Origin: Rhodomicrobium sp. Az07
GTDB lineage: Bacteria; Pseudomonadota; Alphaproteobacteria; Rhizobiales; Rhodomicrobiaceae
Reading direction: 5' to 3'
Assembly (NCBI RefSeq): GCF_018619475.1
Contig: NZ_JAHFZG010000016.1
Span: 22,109-86,108 of the forward strand
DNA: 64,000 nucleotides
This document shows positions 35,377 to 44,612 of the stretch, piece after piece; within the stretch, counting starts at the first letter, position 1; every line of letters begins with the position of its first letter. The notes beneath the pieces were generated by a model. The model searched no databases. It was not told the origin of the DNA and saw nothing but the letters and a program-made list of their open reading frames with translations. The position numbers and the translations under genes were made by a program.

Positions 35377-36041
35377 GGGGAAGTCCTTTCGCTAGATAGA
35401 AATTTGCCACGCAGCCGAAGCGGCGCGACGGTAGTCGACGGGTGGAGAGGTAGGAACACGTGGCCTAGCGCGAAAGGCGAGGCGAAACGGCCCAAATCGT
35501 CCGGCCAAATCGATAGGGCGAATATAAGAAATCACGCGATTGGAAGCAACCGCTATCGCGTGCTTTTTCCAGCGTGTCCTCAAATAAATACAATTGACAT
35601 CGATAAATATCGATCGGCAACAGCGAAAAGAACAGTCACGAAATTGTAATAATTCTCGCTCCAGGTTGTAGTCGAGCAAATCGCGTCGGTGAGAACAGGT
35701 CCAGTGAGCGTGTCGCCGTAGAGGCGCCTTGCCGAAAGGGATCCCATAGGTGCGACTGCCTCAAAATGAGGCGTTTCTGCCGGGCAGGGAATTCGCCCGC
35801 ACCGGGCCAACGCCCGAGGAACGTTGCGCGACGAAAGTCGGCTCCAGCCAAGGTCGGAAAACCGCCCGAACATCTTCATCAAATTTTCGCGGTTTTGCCA
35901 TCTTTCACGGCGCCAGTGAACTCCTATCTGACACCAGAATCGCCTCTCGAACGAAGGGAGGCGGCGCGAGAGGCGGCAGGGCAACGGTTCCGCAGGGGGA
36001 TCGATCCGCAGGCGTTTCGCACCAAACCGGAGGCACACTCG
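35377..36041. other. Divergent intergenic region between csp and the DUF2076 gene
   Basis: This 665-base region has no supported gene. It is AT-richer in its middle (about 35515-35660), consistent with promoters reading both ways, and probably includes a long csp 5' leader on the minus strand. A minus-strand reading frame of 374 codons (35580-36704) covers part of it but runs antisense to the DUF2076 gene and has a composition typical of a shadow frame. Confidence 0.5.
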
Positions 36042-36665
36042 ATGACACCCGAAGAACAGCGTCTTCTTGGCGATCTCGCCCAGCGCGTGCGTAGCGTACC
36101 CCCGCAGCAGAAAGACCCCGAGGCGGAAGAGTTTCTGCGCCGTCTCGCTCAGGAGCGCCCGGAGACGGTTTACATCCTCGCCCAAACCGTGATCATGCAG
36201 GAATTCGCGCTGAAAAACGCGGAAGCGCAGATGCAGGATTTGCAGCGGCAGGCGGCCGAGGCGTCCGCACCGCGTCAGTCCGGCGGCTTCCTTGGCGGCC
36301 TTTTCGGCGGTGGCGCGCAGCCTCAACAGCCGCAGGCGCGTAACCCGTGGGGCGCGCCCCAGCAGCAGGGCTATGGCCAGCAGCCGCCCTATCAGGGTGG
36401 CCCGGCTATGCAGCCCCAGCAGCAGGGCGGGTTCCTGCGCAACGCGGCCACGACGGCGGTCGGCGTAGCGGGCGGCGCGTTGCTGTTCTCGGGCATCAGT
36501 TCGATGTTCGGAAGCGACAGCGCTGTGACGCAGGCTGCTGCCGCTGCCAATCCCGAAGCGGCGGCCGACGCCGGCGAAAGCTTCCCGCAGTCCGACTATG
36601 CCGATAACAGCGGCGGCGGCGACGACAGTTGGGGCTTCGGCGACGACGGCGGCGACTTCGCCTGA
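36042..36665 (+). CDS. DUF2076 family protein
   Basis: The 207-residue protein begins TPEEQRLLGDLAQRV and has the DUF2076 helical N-terminal domain (PEAEEFLRRLAQERPETVYILAQTV split over residues 24-50, then QEFALKNAEAQMQDLQ). A Gln/Gly/Pro-rich linker follows, then a short hydrophobic segment (TTAVGVAGGALLFSGISSMF) and an acidic Gly/Asp-rich tail. The function is unknown, and a periplasmic ligand-binding or membrane-associated role has been suggested for the family. GGAGGCAC precedes ATG 36042; a longer in-frame upstream extension lacks homology. A terminator follows directly. Confidence 0.85.
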   Translation: MTPEEQRLLGDLAQRVRSVPPQQKDPEAEEFLRRLAQERPETVYILAQTVIMQEFALKNAEAQMQDLQRQAAEASAPRQSGGFLGGLFGGGAQPQQPQARNPWGAPQQQGYGQQPPYQGGPAMQPQQQGGFLRNAATTAVGVAGGALLFSGISSMFGSDSAVTQAAAAANPEAAADAGESFPQSDYADNSGGGDDSWGFGDDGGDFA

Positions 36666-36694
36666 TCCGCAACATTGCGAAAGCGACAACACGA

Positions 36695-36719
36695 GGCCGG
36701 GCATCGCCCGGCCTTTTTT
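36695..36719 (+). terminator. Rho-independent terminator after DUF2076 gene
   Basis: GGCCGGGC, loop ATC, GCCCGGCC followed by six T. It lies 29 bases after the stop and before the convergent phhB gene. Confidence 0.9.
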
Positions 36720-36743
36720 GTTTGGCGCCCGTCCGAATCGCCC

Positions 36744-37055
36744 TCACTCGCCCAGAATGCGATTGCCGTCCTTCCAGCCCACGAGCGCCTCGACCTTCGC
36801 CGCCAGCTCGAAATCCTTGTCGGTTATGCCGTCCGCGTCGTGCGTGCGCAGCCTGAGTTCCACCGACGAAAACGAAACCAGCAGGTCGGGATGATGCCAC
36901 GCCGTCTCGGCCAGATAGCCGATGGCGTTGACGAGCATCATCGTCGCTTTCCAGTTCTTCGTCTTGTAGGTGCGGCGCAGATAGCCGTGGGCGTGCGTCC
37001 AGTTCGGCAGCTCCGCCTTGAGCCGCGCCGCGATTGTCTGGTCGTCATAAGTCAT
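36744..37055 (-). CDS. phhB: 4a-hydroxytetrahydrobiopterin dehydratase
   Basis: The 103-residue protein has the PCD/DCoH pattern: PNWTHAHGYLRRTYKTKNW, then AETAWHHPDL with the paired catalytic histidines, then VELRLRTHDADGITDKDFELA. The enzyme recycles the pterin cofactor of aromatic amino acid hydroxylases. No such hydroxylase is in the window. In alphaproteobacteria the protein is often present without one and may serve molybdopterin metabolism. The start ATG 37055 is chosen because the conserved region starts a few residues later. Confidence 0.92.
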   Translation of the reverse strand: MTYDDQTIAARLKAELPNWTHAHGYLRRTYKTKNWKATMMLVNAIGYLAETAWHHPDLLVSFSSVELRLRTHDADGITDKDFELAAKVEALVGWKDGNRILGE

Positions 37056-37337
37056 GCGAATCACCTCGAAACTGCGTTCCGGCGTCACTCTTCGCCGCAC
37101 CCGGCTTGCCGATCTTGAGACAGGCGGGATGCCCAAACGGCGATAGCCCCGGGCACCTGAATGATATCCCATCCCGGCCGTGCCTGTATTGGGACGCCGT
37201 TTTGCGCGCCCCGTCTCCAGCGTCTCGCCCGCCCCTCATCGCAACGATTTGAAGCGGGCCTGCCTCCGCATATTGTCCAGCGCCGCAAGTTGGGTCTATA
37301 AGCGCGCATCACAACGCCCCTTCCAAGGAGAAAACAG

Positions 37338-38438
37338 GTGGTTCGCGGAGAGGCTCCAAGCCCCCGGTCCGGCGTGCTCGCCATCGATCCGTATGTTCCG
37401 GGTCGGTCGAAGCTCGCGGGCGCGGGTCCGGTCATCAAGCTGTCGTCGAATGAAACGCCGCTCGGCCCCTCGCCGCACGCGGTCGAAGCCTATCGCGCCG
37501 CAGCGAGCCATCTCGACCGCTATCCCGACGGCGCCTGCACGGCGCTTCGCGAGGCCATCGGCGCGGCCTACGGGCTGAATCCGGCGCACATTGTCTGCGG
37601 GAACGGTTCTGACGAGTTGTTCCACCTTCTGGCGCAGGCCTATCTCGGCCCCGGCGACGAGGCGATCTACACCGAGCATGGCTTTCTCGTTTACCGAATC
37701 GCGATTCTCGCGGCGGGCGCGGAACCGGTCGTCGCGCCGGAGAAAAACCTCACCGCGAGCATCGAATCGATTCTCGAACGCGTGACGCCCCGAACGAAGG
37801 CCGTGTTCATCGCGAATCCGAACAACCCGACCGGCACCTATCTGCCGCATCAGGAGGTGCGCCGCCTTCGCGCCGCTCTGCCGGAAAACGTGCTGCTCGT
37901 TCTCGACGGCGCTTATGCCGAATATGTGAATCGCAACGATTACGAAGCTGGCATCGAGATGGTGGCGACCACGCCGAACACCATCATGACGCGCACGTTC
38001 TCGAAGATTTTCGGTCTCGCGGCCGCGCGTGTCGGCTGGGCCTACGCGCCTGCGGCTATCGCGGACGCGCTGAACCGCATTCGCAGCCCGTTCAACCTCG
38101 CGCAGCCCTCGATGGATGCGGCGATTGCAGCGCTCGCCGACAAGGATCATCTGGAGAACGCCAAGACGCACAACAACACGTGGCGCGACATCGTCACGCT
38201 TGAGCTTCGAAAGATGGGTTACGACGTGCGGGCCAGCGCGGGCAATTTCGTGCTCATCCCGTTCGGCTTCGAGCCGGGCCGCACCGCGCAGGACGCCGAC
38301 GCTTTCCTGAACGAGCGGCGCATCATTCTGCGTCAGGTCGGCGCGTACAAGCTGCCGCATGCCCTGCGCATGACCATCGGTCTCGAAGAGGAGAACTACA
38401 CCGTGCTCGAAGCGCTGCACGAGTTCACCGAACGATGA
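37338..38438 (+). CDS. hisC: Histidinol-phosphate / aromatic aminotransferase
   Basis: This 366-residue class I/II PLP aminotransferase shows [39 protein letters not shown], the Asp-Tyr pair [10 protein letters not shown] and the PLP lysine in [16 protein letters not shown]. HisC makes histidinol phosphate. In alphaproteobacteria this hisC copy, placed next to tyrC, often also serves aromatic transamination. The start is GTG 37338 with CAAGGAG upstream. The stop overlaps tyrC by ATGA. Confidence 0.9.
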   Translation: MVRGEAPSPRSGVLAIDPYVPGRSKLAGAGPVIKLSSNETPLGPSPHAVEAYRAAASHLDRYPDGACTALREAIGAAYGLNPAHIVCGNGSDELFHLLAQAYLGPGDEAIYTEHGFLVYRIAILAAGAEPVVAPEKNLTASIESILERVTPRTKAVFIANPNNPTGTYLPHQEVRRLRAALPENVLLVLDGAYAEYVNRNDYEAGIEMVATTPNTIMTRTFSKIFGLAAARVGWAYAPAAIADALNRIRSPFNLAQPSMDAAIAALADKDHLENAKTHNNTWRDIVTLELRKMGYDVRASAGNFVLIPFGFEPGRTAQDADAFLNERRIILRQVGAYKLPHALRMTIGLEEENYTVLEALHEFTER

Positions 38439-39367
38439 CGGACGCGCCCATGTTCGAGCGTGTCGCGCTGATCGGCGTGGGCCTCATCGGTTCGTCGTTG
38501 AGCCACGCGATGCGCCGCGCCAAACTCGCGCGCACGATTGCGGCAGCGGCGCGCACCGAAGCCACGCGTGAGACCGTGCGCCGCCTGCGTCTCGCGGACG
38601 AGGTCTTCGAGCATGCCGCAGACGCGGTCAAGGGCGCGGATCTGGTGATCCTCTGCACGCCGGTCGGCACGTTCGACGCGCTGGCGCAGGAAATCGCACC
38701 GCATCTGAAGGATGGCGCGATCCTCTCCGACGCGGGTTCCGTCAAGCAAGCGGTGGTGGACGCGGTCGCCCCGCACCTTCCGCCGCATGTGCATTTCATT
38801 CCCGGCCATCCCATCGCGGGCACGGAATTTTCCGGCCCCGAATCCGGCTTCGCGGAACTGTTCGACGAGCGCTGGACCATCCTCACGCCGCTGCCGGATG
38901 CGGACGAAGCCGCCGTGGCGAAGCTCAAGGCGTTCTGGGAAGCGTGCGGCGCGCATGTCGAACTCATGGAGCCGAGACATCACGACCTCGTGCTCGCCAT
39001 CACCTCGCATCTGCCGCATCTGATCGCCTACAACATCGTGGGCACGGTGGCCGACCTCGAAGAAGAAAAAAAGAGCGAGGTCATCAAGTTTTCGGCGTCC
39101 GGTTTCCGCGACTTCACACGCATCGCCGCGTCCGACCCCACGATGTGGCGCGACATCTTCATCAACAACAAGGAAGCGGTGCTCGAAATTCTCGGCCGCT
39201 TCACGGAAGATCTCGCGGCCATGCAGCGTCATATCCGCTGGGGCGAGGGCGACAAGCTGTTCGACAAGTTCACGCGGACGCGCGCCGTTCGCCGCAGCAT
39301 CATCGACGCGGGTCAGGAAAGCCCGGCGCCGAACTTCGGCCGCACGCCCCCGCCGAAGAAACCTTAG
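38435..39367 (+). CDS. tyrC: Prephenate/arogenate dehydrogenase
   Basis: The 310-residue TyrA-family dehydrogenase has the NAD(P) loop [17 protein letters not shown] at the N-terminus, ILCTPVGTF and [11 protein letters not shown], and the catalytic-site region [11 protein letters not shown] with the essential histidine. It makes 4-hydroxyphenylpyruvate or tyrosine. The ATGA overlap with hisC suggests coupled synthesis, with the upstream aminotransferase handling the same branch. No ACT domain is present, so feedback regulation through ACT is not expected. Confidence 0.92.
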   Translation: MTDAPMFERVALIGVGLIGSSLSHAMRRAKLARTIAAAARTEATRETVRRLRLADEVFEHAADAVKGADLVILCTPVGTFDALAQEIAPHLKDGAILSDAGSVKQAVVDAVAPHLPPHVHFIPGHPIAGTEFSGPESGFAELFDERWTILTPLPDADEAAVAKLKAFWEACGAHVELMEPRHHDLVLAITSHLPHLIAYNIVGTVADLEEEKKSEVIKFSASGFRDFTRIAASDPTMWRDIFINNKEAVLEILGRFTEDLAAMQRHIRWGEGDKLFDKFTRTRAVRRSIIDAGQESPAPNFGRTPPPKKP

Positions 39368-39467
39368 GCTCGGCTTCCCGACGTTTCGCGGAGCGGAAGT
39401 CTTTGCGCGCGGGGCTGCGGCAGTGTAAGAGGCGCGACTCGGGCATCCCGCCCGACGGATCGAGACT

Positions 39468-40139
39468 GTGGACCTCTGGATTTTCGGTTACGGCTCGCTG
39501 ATGTGGCGGCCCGGCTTCGTTTTCGAGGACTCCTCGCGCGCGCTGCTCGAAGGCGCGCATCGCGAACTGTGCTGCTATTCCTTCATTCACAGGGGAACGA
39601 AATCGGTGCCGGGGCTGGTGCTCGGCCTCGACAAGGGCGGCCGGTGCGATGGCATGGCCTTCCGCGTTCCGCCGCGCCTCGACCTCGATACGCGTCACTA
39701 TCTGAAGCGCCGCGAGAACATGAACAACGTTTACGCAGCCGTGAAGCGCCCGGTGAAGCTGCTCGACGGAAGCGGCCGCACGGTGCTCGCGCTGTGCTTT
39801 TTCATGAGGCGTCATCACCGGCAATATACCGGGCGCGTGCCGCTCGAAATGCAGGCGGCAATGGTAAGACGCAGCCGGGGCCGTGCCGGGCCGAACATCG
39901 ATTACGTTGTGAATACCGTCCAGCATTTGCGGCAGCTCGGCGTCCACGATCCGCGGCTTGAACCGCTGATGGCGATGCTCGGGCATAGCGTGGCGAAGGA
40001 CTGCATTCTCGGAGGAGACTGCTCGCCTGCGCGAAAAGGACCGGCTGTCGATGTCGCACGTCCGCTTGCGACGATCCCCTCATGGAAAAGCGGCATTGAA
40101 CCCGCGCCGCTGGCACGCGATATCTCATCGTGTGATTGA
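39468..40139 (+). CDS. chaC: ChaC-type glutathione-specific gamma-glutamylcyclotransferase
   Basis: The 223-residue protein opens with WIFGYGSLMWRPGF, the ligand-binding loop of the gamma-glutamylcyclotransferase fold. A conserved glutamate follows in KRRENMNNVY (Glu83), which fits the catalytic acid of ChaC. The enzyme cleaves glutathione to 5-oxoproline and Cys-Gly. The start is GTG 39468. It lies 100 bases after tyrC and 12 bases before a TetR-type regulator gene, so the last two may be co-transcribed. Confidence 0.88.
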   Translation: MDLWIFGYGSLMWRPGFVFEDSSRALLEGAHRELCCYSFIHRGTKSVPGLVLGLDKGGRCDGMAFRVPPRLDLDTRHYLKRRENMNNVYAAVKRPVKLLDGSGRTVLALCFFMRRHHRQYTGRVPLEMQAAMVRRSRGRAGPNIDYVVNTVQHLRQLGVHDPRLEPLMAMLGHSVAKDCILGGDCSPARKGPAVDVARPLATIPSWKSGIEPAPLARDISSCD

Positions 40140-40151
40140 GGAGGCGCGACC

Positions 40152-40841
40152 ATGCTTGACGGATACACCCATCGCGACCGCATCATCAAGGCGGCGCTGA
40201 AGCTTGCCGAGACGCGGGGCTGGCGCGATCTGAGCTTAGGCGAGATCGCGGCGGAAGCGCAAATTCCGCTGATCGAGTTTCGGAAAGAATTTCAAAGCAA
40301 GGCGCAGATCCTCGCCGCCTTCGTCCGCGCGGTCGATCTGGCGGTGCTCGAAAAATTCCCCGCGCCCGGCCCCGATGTGGCGCGCGACCGCTTGTTCGAC
40401 GTGCTGCTGACGCGCTTCGAGATCATGCAGCCCTACAAGCCCGCGATCCGCCGGATCGGTGAGGACGCCACGCCCGGCGAGGCGCTTCAGCAACTGCGCC
40501 CGGCGCTGAAGTCGCAATACTGGATGCTGGCGGCGGCGGGCCTTTCCGGCGAGGGCGGAACGGGGCTGGTCCGTGTGCAGGGCCTGCTCGGCATCTACGG
40601 GCGCGTCTTCCGCGTGTGGGTCGACGACGACGATCCCGGCCTCGCCAAGACCATGGCGGCGCTCGACAAGCGCTTGCGGCGCGGCGAGTCCATCATGCAC
40701 GGGTTCGAGCGCTTCCGCGACGGCGCGGAGAGTCTGCTGCGCGGCTTCGGCGGGCGACGCAAGCAAAGGGCGGAGCCTCAACCGGAGCCGGCCACCCCGG
40801 ACGCCGGCATTCCGCCCGCCGCGCCGGCGCAACCGGCATGA
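40152..40841 (+). CDS. TetR-family transcriptional regulator
   Basis: The 229-residue protein has an N-terminal HTH of TetR type (RDRIIKAALKLAETRGWRDLSLGEIAAEAQI split over residues 8-38). Its recognition helix is divergent (IPLIEFRKEFQSKAQILAAFV), resembling the alphaproteobacterial COQ9-like/TetR subgroup. A helical ligand domain and a Pro-rich disordered tail follow. ATTGAGGAGGC precedes ATG 40152. It follows chaC by 12 bases. Target genes are unknown. Confidence 0.78.
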   Translation: MLDGYTHRDRIIKAALKLAETRGWRDLSLGEIAAEAQIPLIEFRKEFQSKAQILAAFVRAVDLAVLEKFPAPGPDVARDRLFDVLLTRFEIMQPYKPAIRRIGEDATPGEALQQLRPALKSQYWMLAAAGLSGEGGTGLVRVQGLLGIYGRVFRVWVDDDDPGLAKTMAALDKRLRRGESIMHGFERFRDGAESLLRGFGGRRKQRAEPQPEPATPDAGIPPAAPAQPA

Positions 40842-40978
40842 TAACCGACGCGCCCTTCGCTCGCCGGTAGCGTCGCGCCGCCCAATTATCCGAGGCTGTC
40901 TTGAAAATTCGACAAATCTGATGCACATTACGGACTCGGAATGCCCTGCACTCTGACTGGAGCATTTGTAGAAGGGTT

Positions 40979-41398
40979 TTGAAGCTGACGCCAAACGCGC
41001 AGAAACAGGAGTTCACAGAACTCCGCCCGCGCCACGCCAATAGCGCCGTCGCGGTTCCCGCATCCCTCGCCCATCTCGTCGTGGACGCGCTTGAGGACGC
41101 CAAGGCTGTCGACATCGTCACAATCGACGTCGAGGGCAAGACTTCAATCGCCGATTTCATGATCGTGGCTTCGGGACGTTCACAACGTCATGTGGGCGCC
41201 ATCGCGGACCAGCTCATGGATAAGTTGAAGGAAGCGGGCGTCCGCGATACACGTGTCGAAGGGATGCCTCTCTGCGACTGGGTTCTTATCGATGCGGGCG
41301 ACGTTATCGTTCATGTGTTCCGTCCGGAAGCGCGCGAATTCTATAACATTGAGAAGATGTGGACCTCGGACCGGCCGCAACGCGACGCTGCCGACTAA
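40979..41398 (+). CDS. rsfS: Ribosomal silencing factor RsfS
   Basis: RsfS binds ribosomal protein L14 and blocks subunit joining when nutrients are scarce. The protein shows VVDALEDAKAVDIVTIDV, ADFMIVASGRSQRHVGAIAD, GWVLIDAGDVIVHVF-like DWVLIDAGDVIVHVF and REFYNIEKMW, all family hallmarks. The start is taken as TTG 40979, preceded by GAAGGG. That gives about 30 extra N-terminal residues compared with E. coli, so a start further in cannot be excluded. rlmH follows 33 bases later, the conserved order. Confidence 0.93.
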   Translation: MKLTPNAQKQEFTELRPRHANSAVAVPASLAHLVVDALEDAKAVDIVTIDVEGKTSIADFMIVASGRSQRHVGAIADQLMDKLKEAGVRDTRVEGMPLCDWVLIDAGDVIVHVFRPEAREFYNIEKMWTSDRPQRDAAD

Positions 41399-41431
41399 AA
41401 TCGGGTTCTGCTCCTATCGGCGGGCGGCCGG

Positions 41432-41908
41432 ATGAAAATATCCATCCTGGCCGTCGGCCGCCTCAAGAACGGTGCCGAGCAGACGCAGTTCAACCGCTAT
41501 TTCGATCTGTTCAACGCGTCCGCGCGCAACCTCGCCATGGGGCCTATGGCGGTTTTCGAGACCGGCGAAGGGCGCAGCGAAAGCGTGGCGGAACGCAAGG
41601 AAGCCGAGGCGCACGAACTTCTCAAGCGTATCGGCGGCGCGCGGCTCGTAGCGCTCGACGAAAGCGGCCAGTCTCTCACCTCATACGAATTCACGGCGAT
41701 GGTTTCGCGGTTGCGCGATGAAGCGCTGGATGTGGCATTCGCCATCGGCGGGCCGGACGGGCATGGCGAGACGCTGAAAAGCGCCGCGCATTTCAAGCTG
41801 TCGCTCGGCAAGATGACGCTGCCGCACGGTCTCGTGCGCATCGTGCTGGCCGAGCAGCTTTACCGCGCGATGACGATCCTCCAGGGGCATCCGTACCATC
41901 GCGCCTGA
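41432..41908 (+). CDS. rlmH: 23S rRNA (pseudouridine1915-N3)-methyltransferase
   Basis: The 158-residue SPOUT-fold enzyme has KISILAVGRLKNGAEQ at the N-terminus, LDESGQSLTSYEFT, the knot motif FAIGGPDGHGETL and LPHGLVRIVLAEQLYRAM, followed by GHPYHRA. It methylates a pseudouridine in helix 69 of 23S rRNA at the subunit interface. It is paired with rsfS. The length equals the family norm. Confidence 0.95.
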   Translation: MKISILAVGRLKNGAEQTQFNRYFDLFNASARNLAMGPMAVFETGEGRSESVAERKEAEAHELLKRIGGARLVALDESGQSLTSYEFTAMVSRLRDEALDVAFAIGGPDGHGETLKSAAHFKLSLGKMTLPHGLVRIVLAEQLYRAMTILQGHPYHRA

Positions 41909-41923
41909 GCAGCAGCTCGAACG

Positions 41924-43024
41924 TCAGATCGGAAGCCGCATGCCGAGATCGTGCCCGTTGATGCGGCGCGGATAATCGGTCTCTTGGCGCGCCTGCCCGA
42001 TGAGAGATTGATAAATCTTGATATAGTCCTTCGCCATGCGCTCGGCGGTGAAACGGTTCTCGAACGCGGCGCGAACGCCTGCGCGGTCGAGGCCGGGAAG
42101 GCGCGAAACCGCTTTCACCGCTTCGTCGATGCTCTCGACCACGTACCCGCTCACGCCGTCGTCGACGACTTCCGATACGGAGCCGCAACGGAACGCGATT
42201 ACCGGCGTGCCGCAGGCCATTGCCTCGATCATGACAAGGCCGAAAGGCTCGGGCCAGTCGATGGGGAAGAGGAGGGCGGCGGCATCACCGAGGAACGCGC
42301 CCTTTTGCTGCTCGTTGATCTCGCCGATATACTCGACGCCGGGCGTCGCCTTTATCATCGGCTCGATCTTTTCCCTCCAATACGCGTGATCGACCTTGTC
42401 GATCTTCGCCGCGATCTTGAGCGGCATGCCGGTGCGCGCGGCGATCTCGATTGCGCGGTCGGGCCTCTTCTCCGGGGATATCCGGCCGAGGAAAGCGAGG
42501 TACCCGCCCTTTGGCGCGGGCGAAAACGGAAGACGATCGCGCGGCAGCCCGTGATAGACGTTCCCTGCCCACCGCGCACAAGACGGCACCGGAATACGCT
42601 GATGATAGGAAATCGAGGAAAGCGGCACGTTTCGGAACGCCGAAAAGAACGGAGGCAGGTCGGGAAGATCGAGACGGCCGTGAAGGGTTGTCACGGTCTT
42701 GTTCGCGAAGGGCGAAATCATGGGGAATTGGATAAAATCAATGTGGAAATGGAGTATATCGAAGTCCCGCTCCCGTTTTCGAACATGTTCTAGCATAGCG
42801 ATCTGATGAGGCAATGGATTTTGTACTTCCGAGTTGAGGCGAAGACCCATTTCACAGCAGGATACGAGTTCGGCCGTCGTCCTGGAATCGCCACTCGCAA
42901 ATAGCGTTACTTCATGTCCTTGGCGAACAAGTTCTTCTGTCATATAATAAACAATTCGTTCAGTCCCGCCGTAAAATTGCGGTGGGCAGCTTTCAGAGAG
43001 AGGTGCAATTTGTGCGATTTTCAT
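41924..43024 (-). CDS. GT4-family glycosyltransferase
   Basis: This 366-residue GT-B glycosyltransferase has KIAQIAPLSESCPPQFYGGTERIV at the N-terminus (split by the acceptor loop), LHFHIDFIQFP, LAFLGRISPEKRP at the start of the donor half, and WPEPFGLVMIEAMACGTPVIAF, which carries the E-x7-E donor motif. It resembles alphaproteobacterial glycosyltransferases acting on small sugars or trehalose-like compounds; donor and acceptor are unknown. It is convergent with rlmH and divergent from zur. ATG 43024 begins the conserved sequence. Confidence 0.88.
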   Translation of the reverse strand: MKIAQIAPLSESCPPQFYGGTERIVYYMTEELVRQGHEVTLFASGDSRTTAELVSCCEMGLRLNSEVQNPLPHQIAMLEHVRKRERDFDILHFHIDFIQFPMISPFANKTVTTLHGRLDLPDLPPFFSAFRNVPLSSISYHQRIPVPSCARWAGNVYHGLPRDRLPFSPAPKGGYLAFLGRISPEKRPDRAIEIAARTGMPLKIAAKIDKVDHAYWREKIEPMIKATPGVEYIGEINEQQKGAFLGDAAALLFPIDWPEPFGLVMIEAMACGTPVIAFRCGSVSEVVDDGVSGYVVESIDEAVKAVSRLPGLDRAGVRAAFENRFTAERMAKDYIKIYQSLIGQARQETDYPRRINGHDLGMRLPI

Positions 43025-43285
43025 TTACGCAAGACTTTCCTTAATGGCGTTAAACCGCCCGTTTCACGGCTTTACATTCCAAACACGCGAATTTCGAAAT
43101 GGGTCCGGCTGCGTTCCTGCTATCGCCCAAAATAAAGTCACTGTGGAGAGATGGCGCGAAAATAGGCAGGGCCGACCGAAAAAGCCGGAGACCATGCATC
43201 TCACCCCGCTCCGGGGGGTCATGCAGTCCTCGGAAACAGCTTCCGTCAGTGAAAGTCGGGGCGCATCCGTGTCGTTGCTTCTTTT

Positions 43286-43297
43286 ACGTTATAACGT
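43286..43297. promoter_or_regulatory. Candidate Zur operator
   Basis: ACGTTATAACGT is a perfect 12-bp palindrome 13 bases before the zur start. AT-rich GTTATA-containing palindromes are typical of alphaproteobacterial Zur sites, so autoregulation of zur-znuCB is plausible. The site call is inference. Confidence 0.55.
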
Positions 43298-43310
43298 TAC
43301 ATCTTCTGGC

Positions 43311-43814
43311 ATGAGCACGTCTTTCCCCGCCTTTCCGCCGCAGGATCACGACCATTGCGTCTGTCTGAACACAGCGCTCGGCCGCGCCAAGGCGCGTTGC
43401 CTCGAACAGGGCATCAAATGGACGGCATTGCGCGAGCAGGTTTTCCTTGAGGTGGCGACGAGCCACAAGCCGGTGAGCGCCTACGATCTGATCGATGTTC
43501 TGGCGAAGAGCGGCAAGCGCGTGGCTCCCGTTTCGATCTACCGAATTCTCGAGGTGCTTCAGTCGGCGGGCCTCGTTCATCGCCTCGAAAGCCGCAACGC
43601 GTTCTTTGCCTGCATGGCCGATCATGAATGCGCGGCGCATACGATCACGCTTGTCTGCGAGGATTGCGACCGCGTCATCGAGGCTGCCGCGCCGGATGCC
43701 TATCGCGCCATCGCGGCGGCGACGCAAGCAACCGGCTTCATGATACGGCGGACGGTCGTGGAGGTGAGCGGCCTGTGCGACGAGTGCGCGAGGAGAAGAG
43801 CGGCCACATGCTGA
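43311..43814 (+). CDS. zur: Zur-type Fur-family zinc regulator
   Basis: The 167-residue Fur-family protein has the HTH (KWTALREQVFLEV, then PVSIYRILEVLQSAGLVHRLES) and the zinc-binding parts: HECAAHTITLVCEDCDRV and the C-terminal LCDECARR. The order zur-znuC-znuB, an N-terminal His/Cys cluster (DHDHCVC) and the palindrome before the start support a zinc rather than iron regulator. With zinc bound it represses uptake genes. ATG 43311 was chosen; the frame is open upstream but without homology. The end overlaps znuC by 7 bases. Confidence 0.9.
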   Translation: MSTSFPAFPPQDHDHCVCLNTALGRAKARCLEQGIKWTALREQVFLEVATSHKPVSAYDLIDVLAKSGKRVAPVSIYRILEVLQSAGLVHRLESRNAFFACMADHECAAHTITLVCEDCDRVIEAAAPDAYRAIAAATQATGFMIRRTVVEVSGLCDECARRRAATC

Positions 43815-44611
43815 CGCGCGCTGCCGATGGTGCCCATGATCGCACGGTGAGCGCGCCCGGCTCGGCGCTGGTGGCGGCGGAGCACGTCTCGATTTCCTTC
43901 CGCGGCAAACCTGTGCTTGAGAATGTCGGCGTCGCCGTGCATGAGGGCGAAATCGTCACGCTGATCGGGCCGAACGGCGCGGGCAAGACCACGCTCGCCC
44001 GCGTGCTGCTGGGCCTCGTCGCGCCAACCTCCGGCCGGGTGCTGCGCCGCGCCGGGCTAACCGTCGGCTATGTGCCGCAGCGCTTCCCGGTCGAGCGGAT
44101 CATGCCGCTGTCCGTGCGGCGCTTCATGCATCTGAACGCCGCCATATCGAAAGAGCGCGCGCTCGAATGCCTCGCCGAGACGGGCGCGGCCTCGCTTGCC
44201 GACGCCCAGATGACCGACCTTTCCGGCGGCGAGTTTCAGCGCGTGCTGCTGGCCCGCGCGCTCGCCCGTGAACCCGATCTCCTCGTGCTCGACGAACCGG
44301 CCCGCGCCGTCGATTTCGCGGGCGCCGCGCAACTCTACGACCTCATCGCAAGCATCCGCGCGCGCCGCCGCTGCGGGGTGCTTCTCATCTCGCACGATTT
44401 GCATGTCGTGCTCGGCGCGAGCGACCGCGTCGTCTGCCTCAATCGCCATATCTGCTGCGAGGGCGTGCCGCAACACGTGGCCGCGCATCCCGAATATATG
44501 CGGCTGTTCGGCCCGGAGGCCGCCGCGAGCCTCGGCATCTACGGCCACCGCCACGATCACAGGCACACGCTTTCCGGCGACATTTGCGGCGGCGGCGGGG
44601 GCAAGGGCTGA
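43808..44611 (+). CDS. znuC: Zinc ABC transporter ATPase
   Basis: The 267-residue ATPase shows Walker A GPNGAGKT, signature LSGGEFQRV, Walker B LLVLDEPARAVD and switch LLISHDLHVV. A His-rich C-terminus (YGHRHDHRH) is usual for ZnuC. Pro-to-Ala and Asp changes give DEPARAVDF instead of the commoner DEPTQGVD. Its start overlaps the zur end, so the three genes are one operon. No znuA is adjacent; the binding protein must lie elsewhere. Confidence 0.92.
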   Translation: MLTRAADGAHDRTVSAPGSALVAAEHVSISFRGKPVLENVGVAVHEGEIVTLIGPNGAGKTTLARVLLGLVAPTSGRVLRRAGLTVGYVPQRFPVERIMPLSVRRFMHLNAAISKERALECLAETGAASLADAQMTDLSGGEFQRVLLARALAREPDLLVLDEPARAVDFAGAAQLYDLIASIRARRRCGVLLISHDLHVVLGASDRVVCLNRHICCEGVPQHVAAHPEYMRLFGPEAAASLGIYGHRHDHRHTLSGDICGGGGGKG

Positions 44612-44612
44612 G

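Noticed and set aside
35580..36704. Minus-strand open frame of 374 codons
   Set aside because: Antisense to the DUF2076 gene and composed of typical shadow-frame residues; it also lacks a ribosome binding site.
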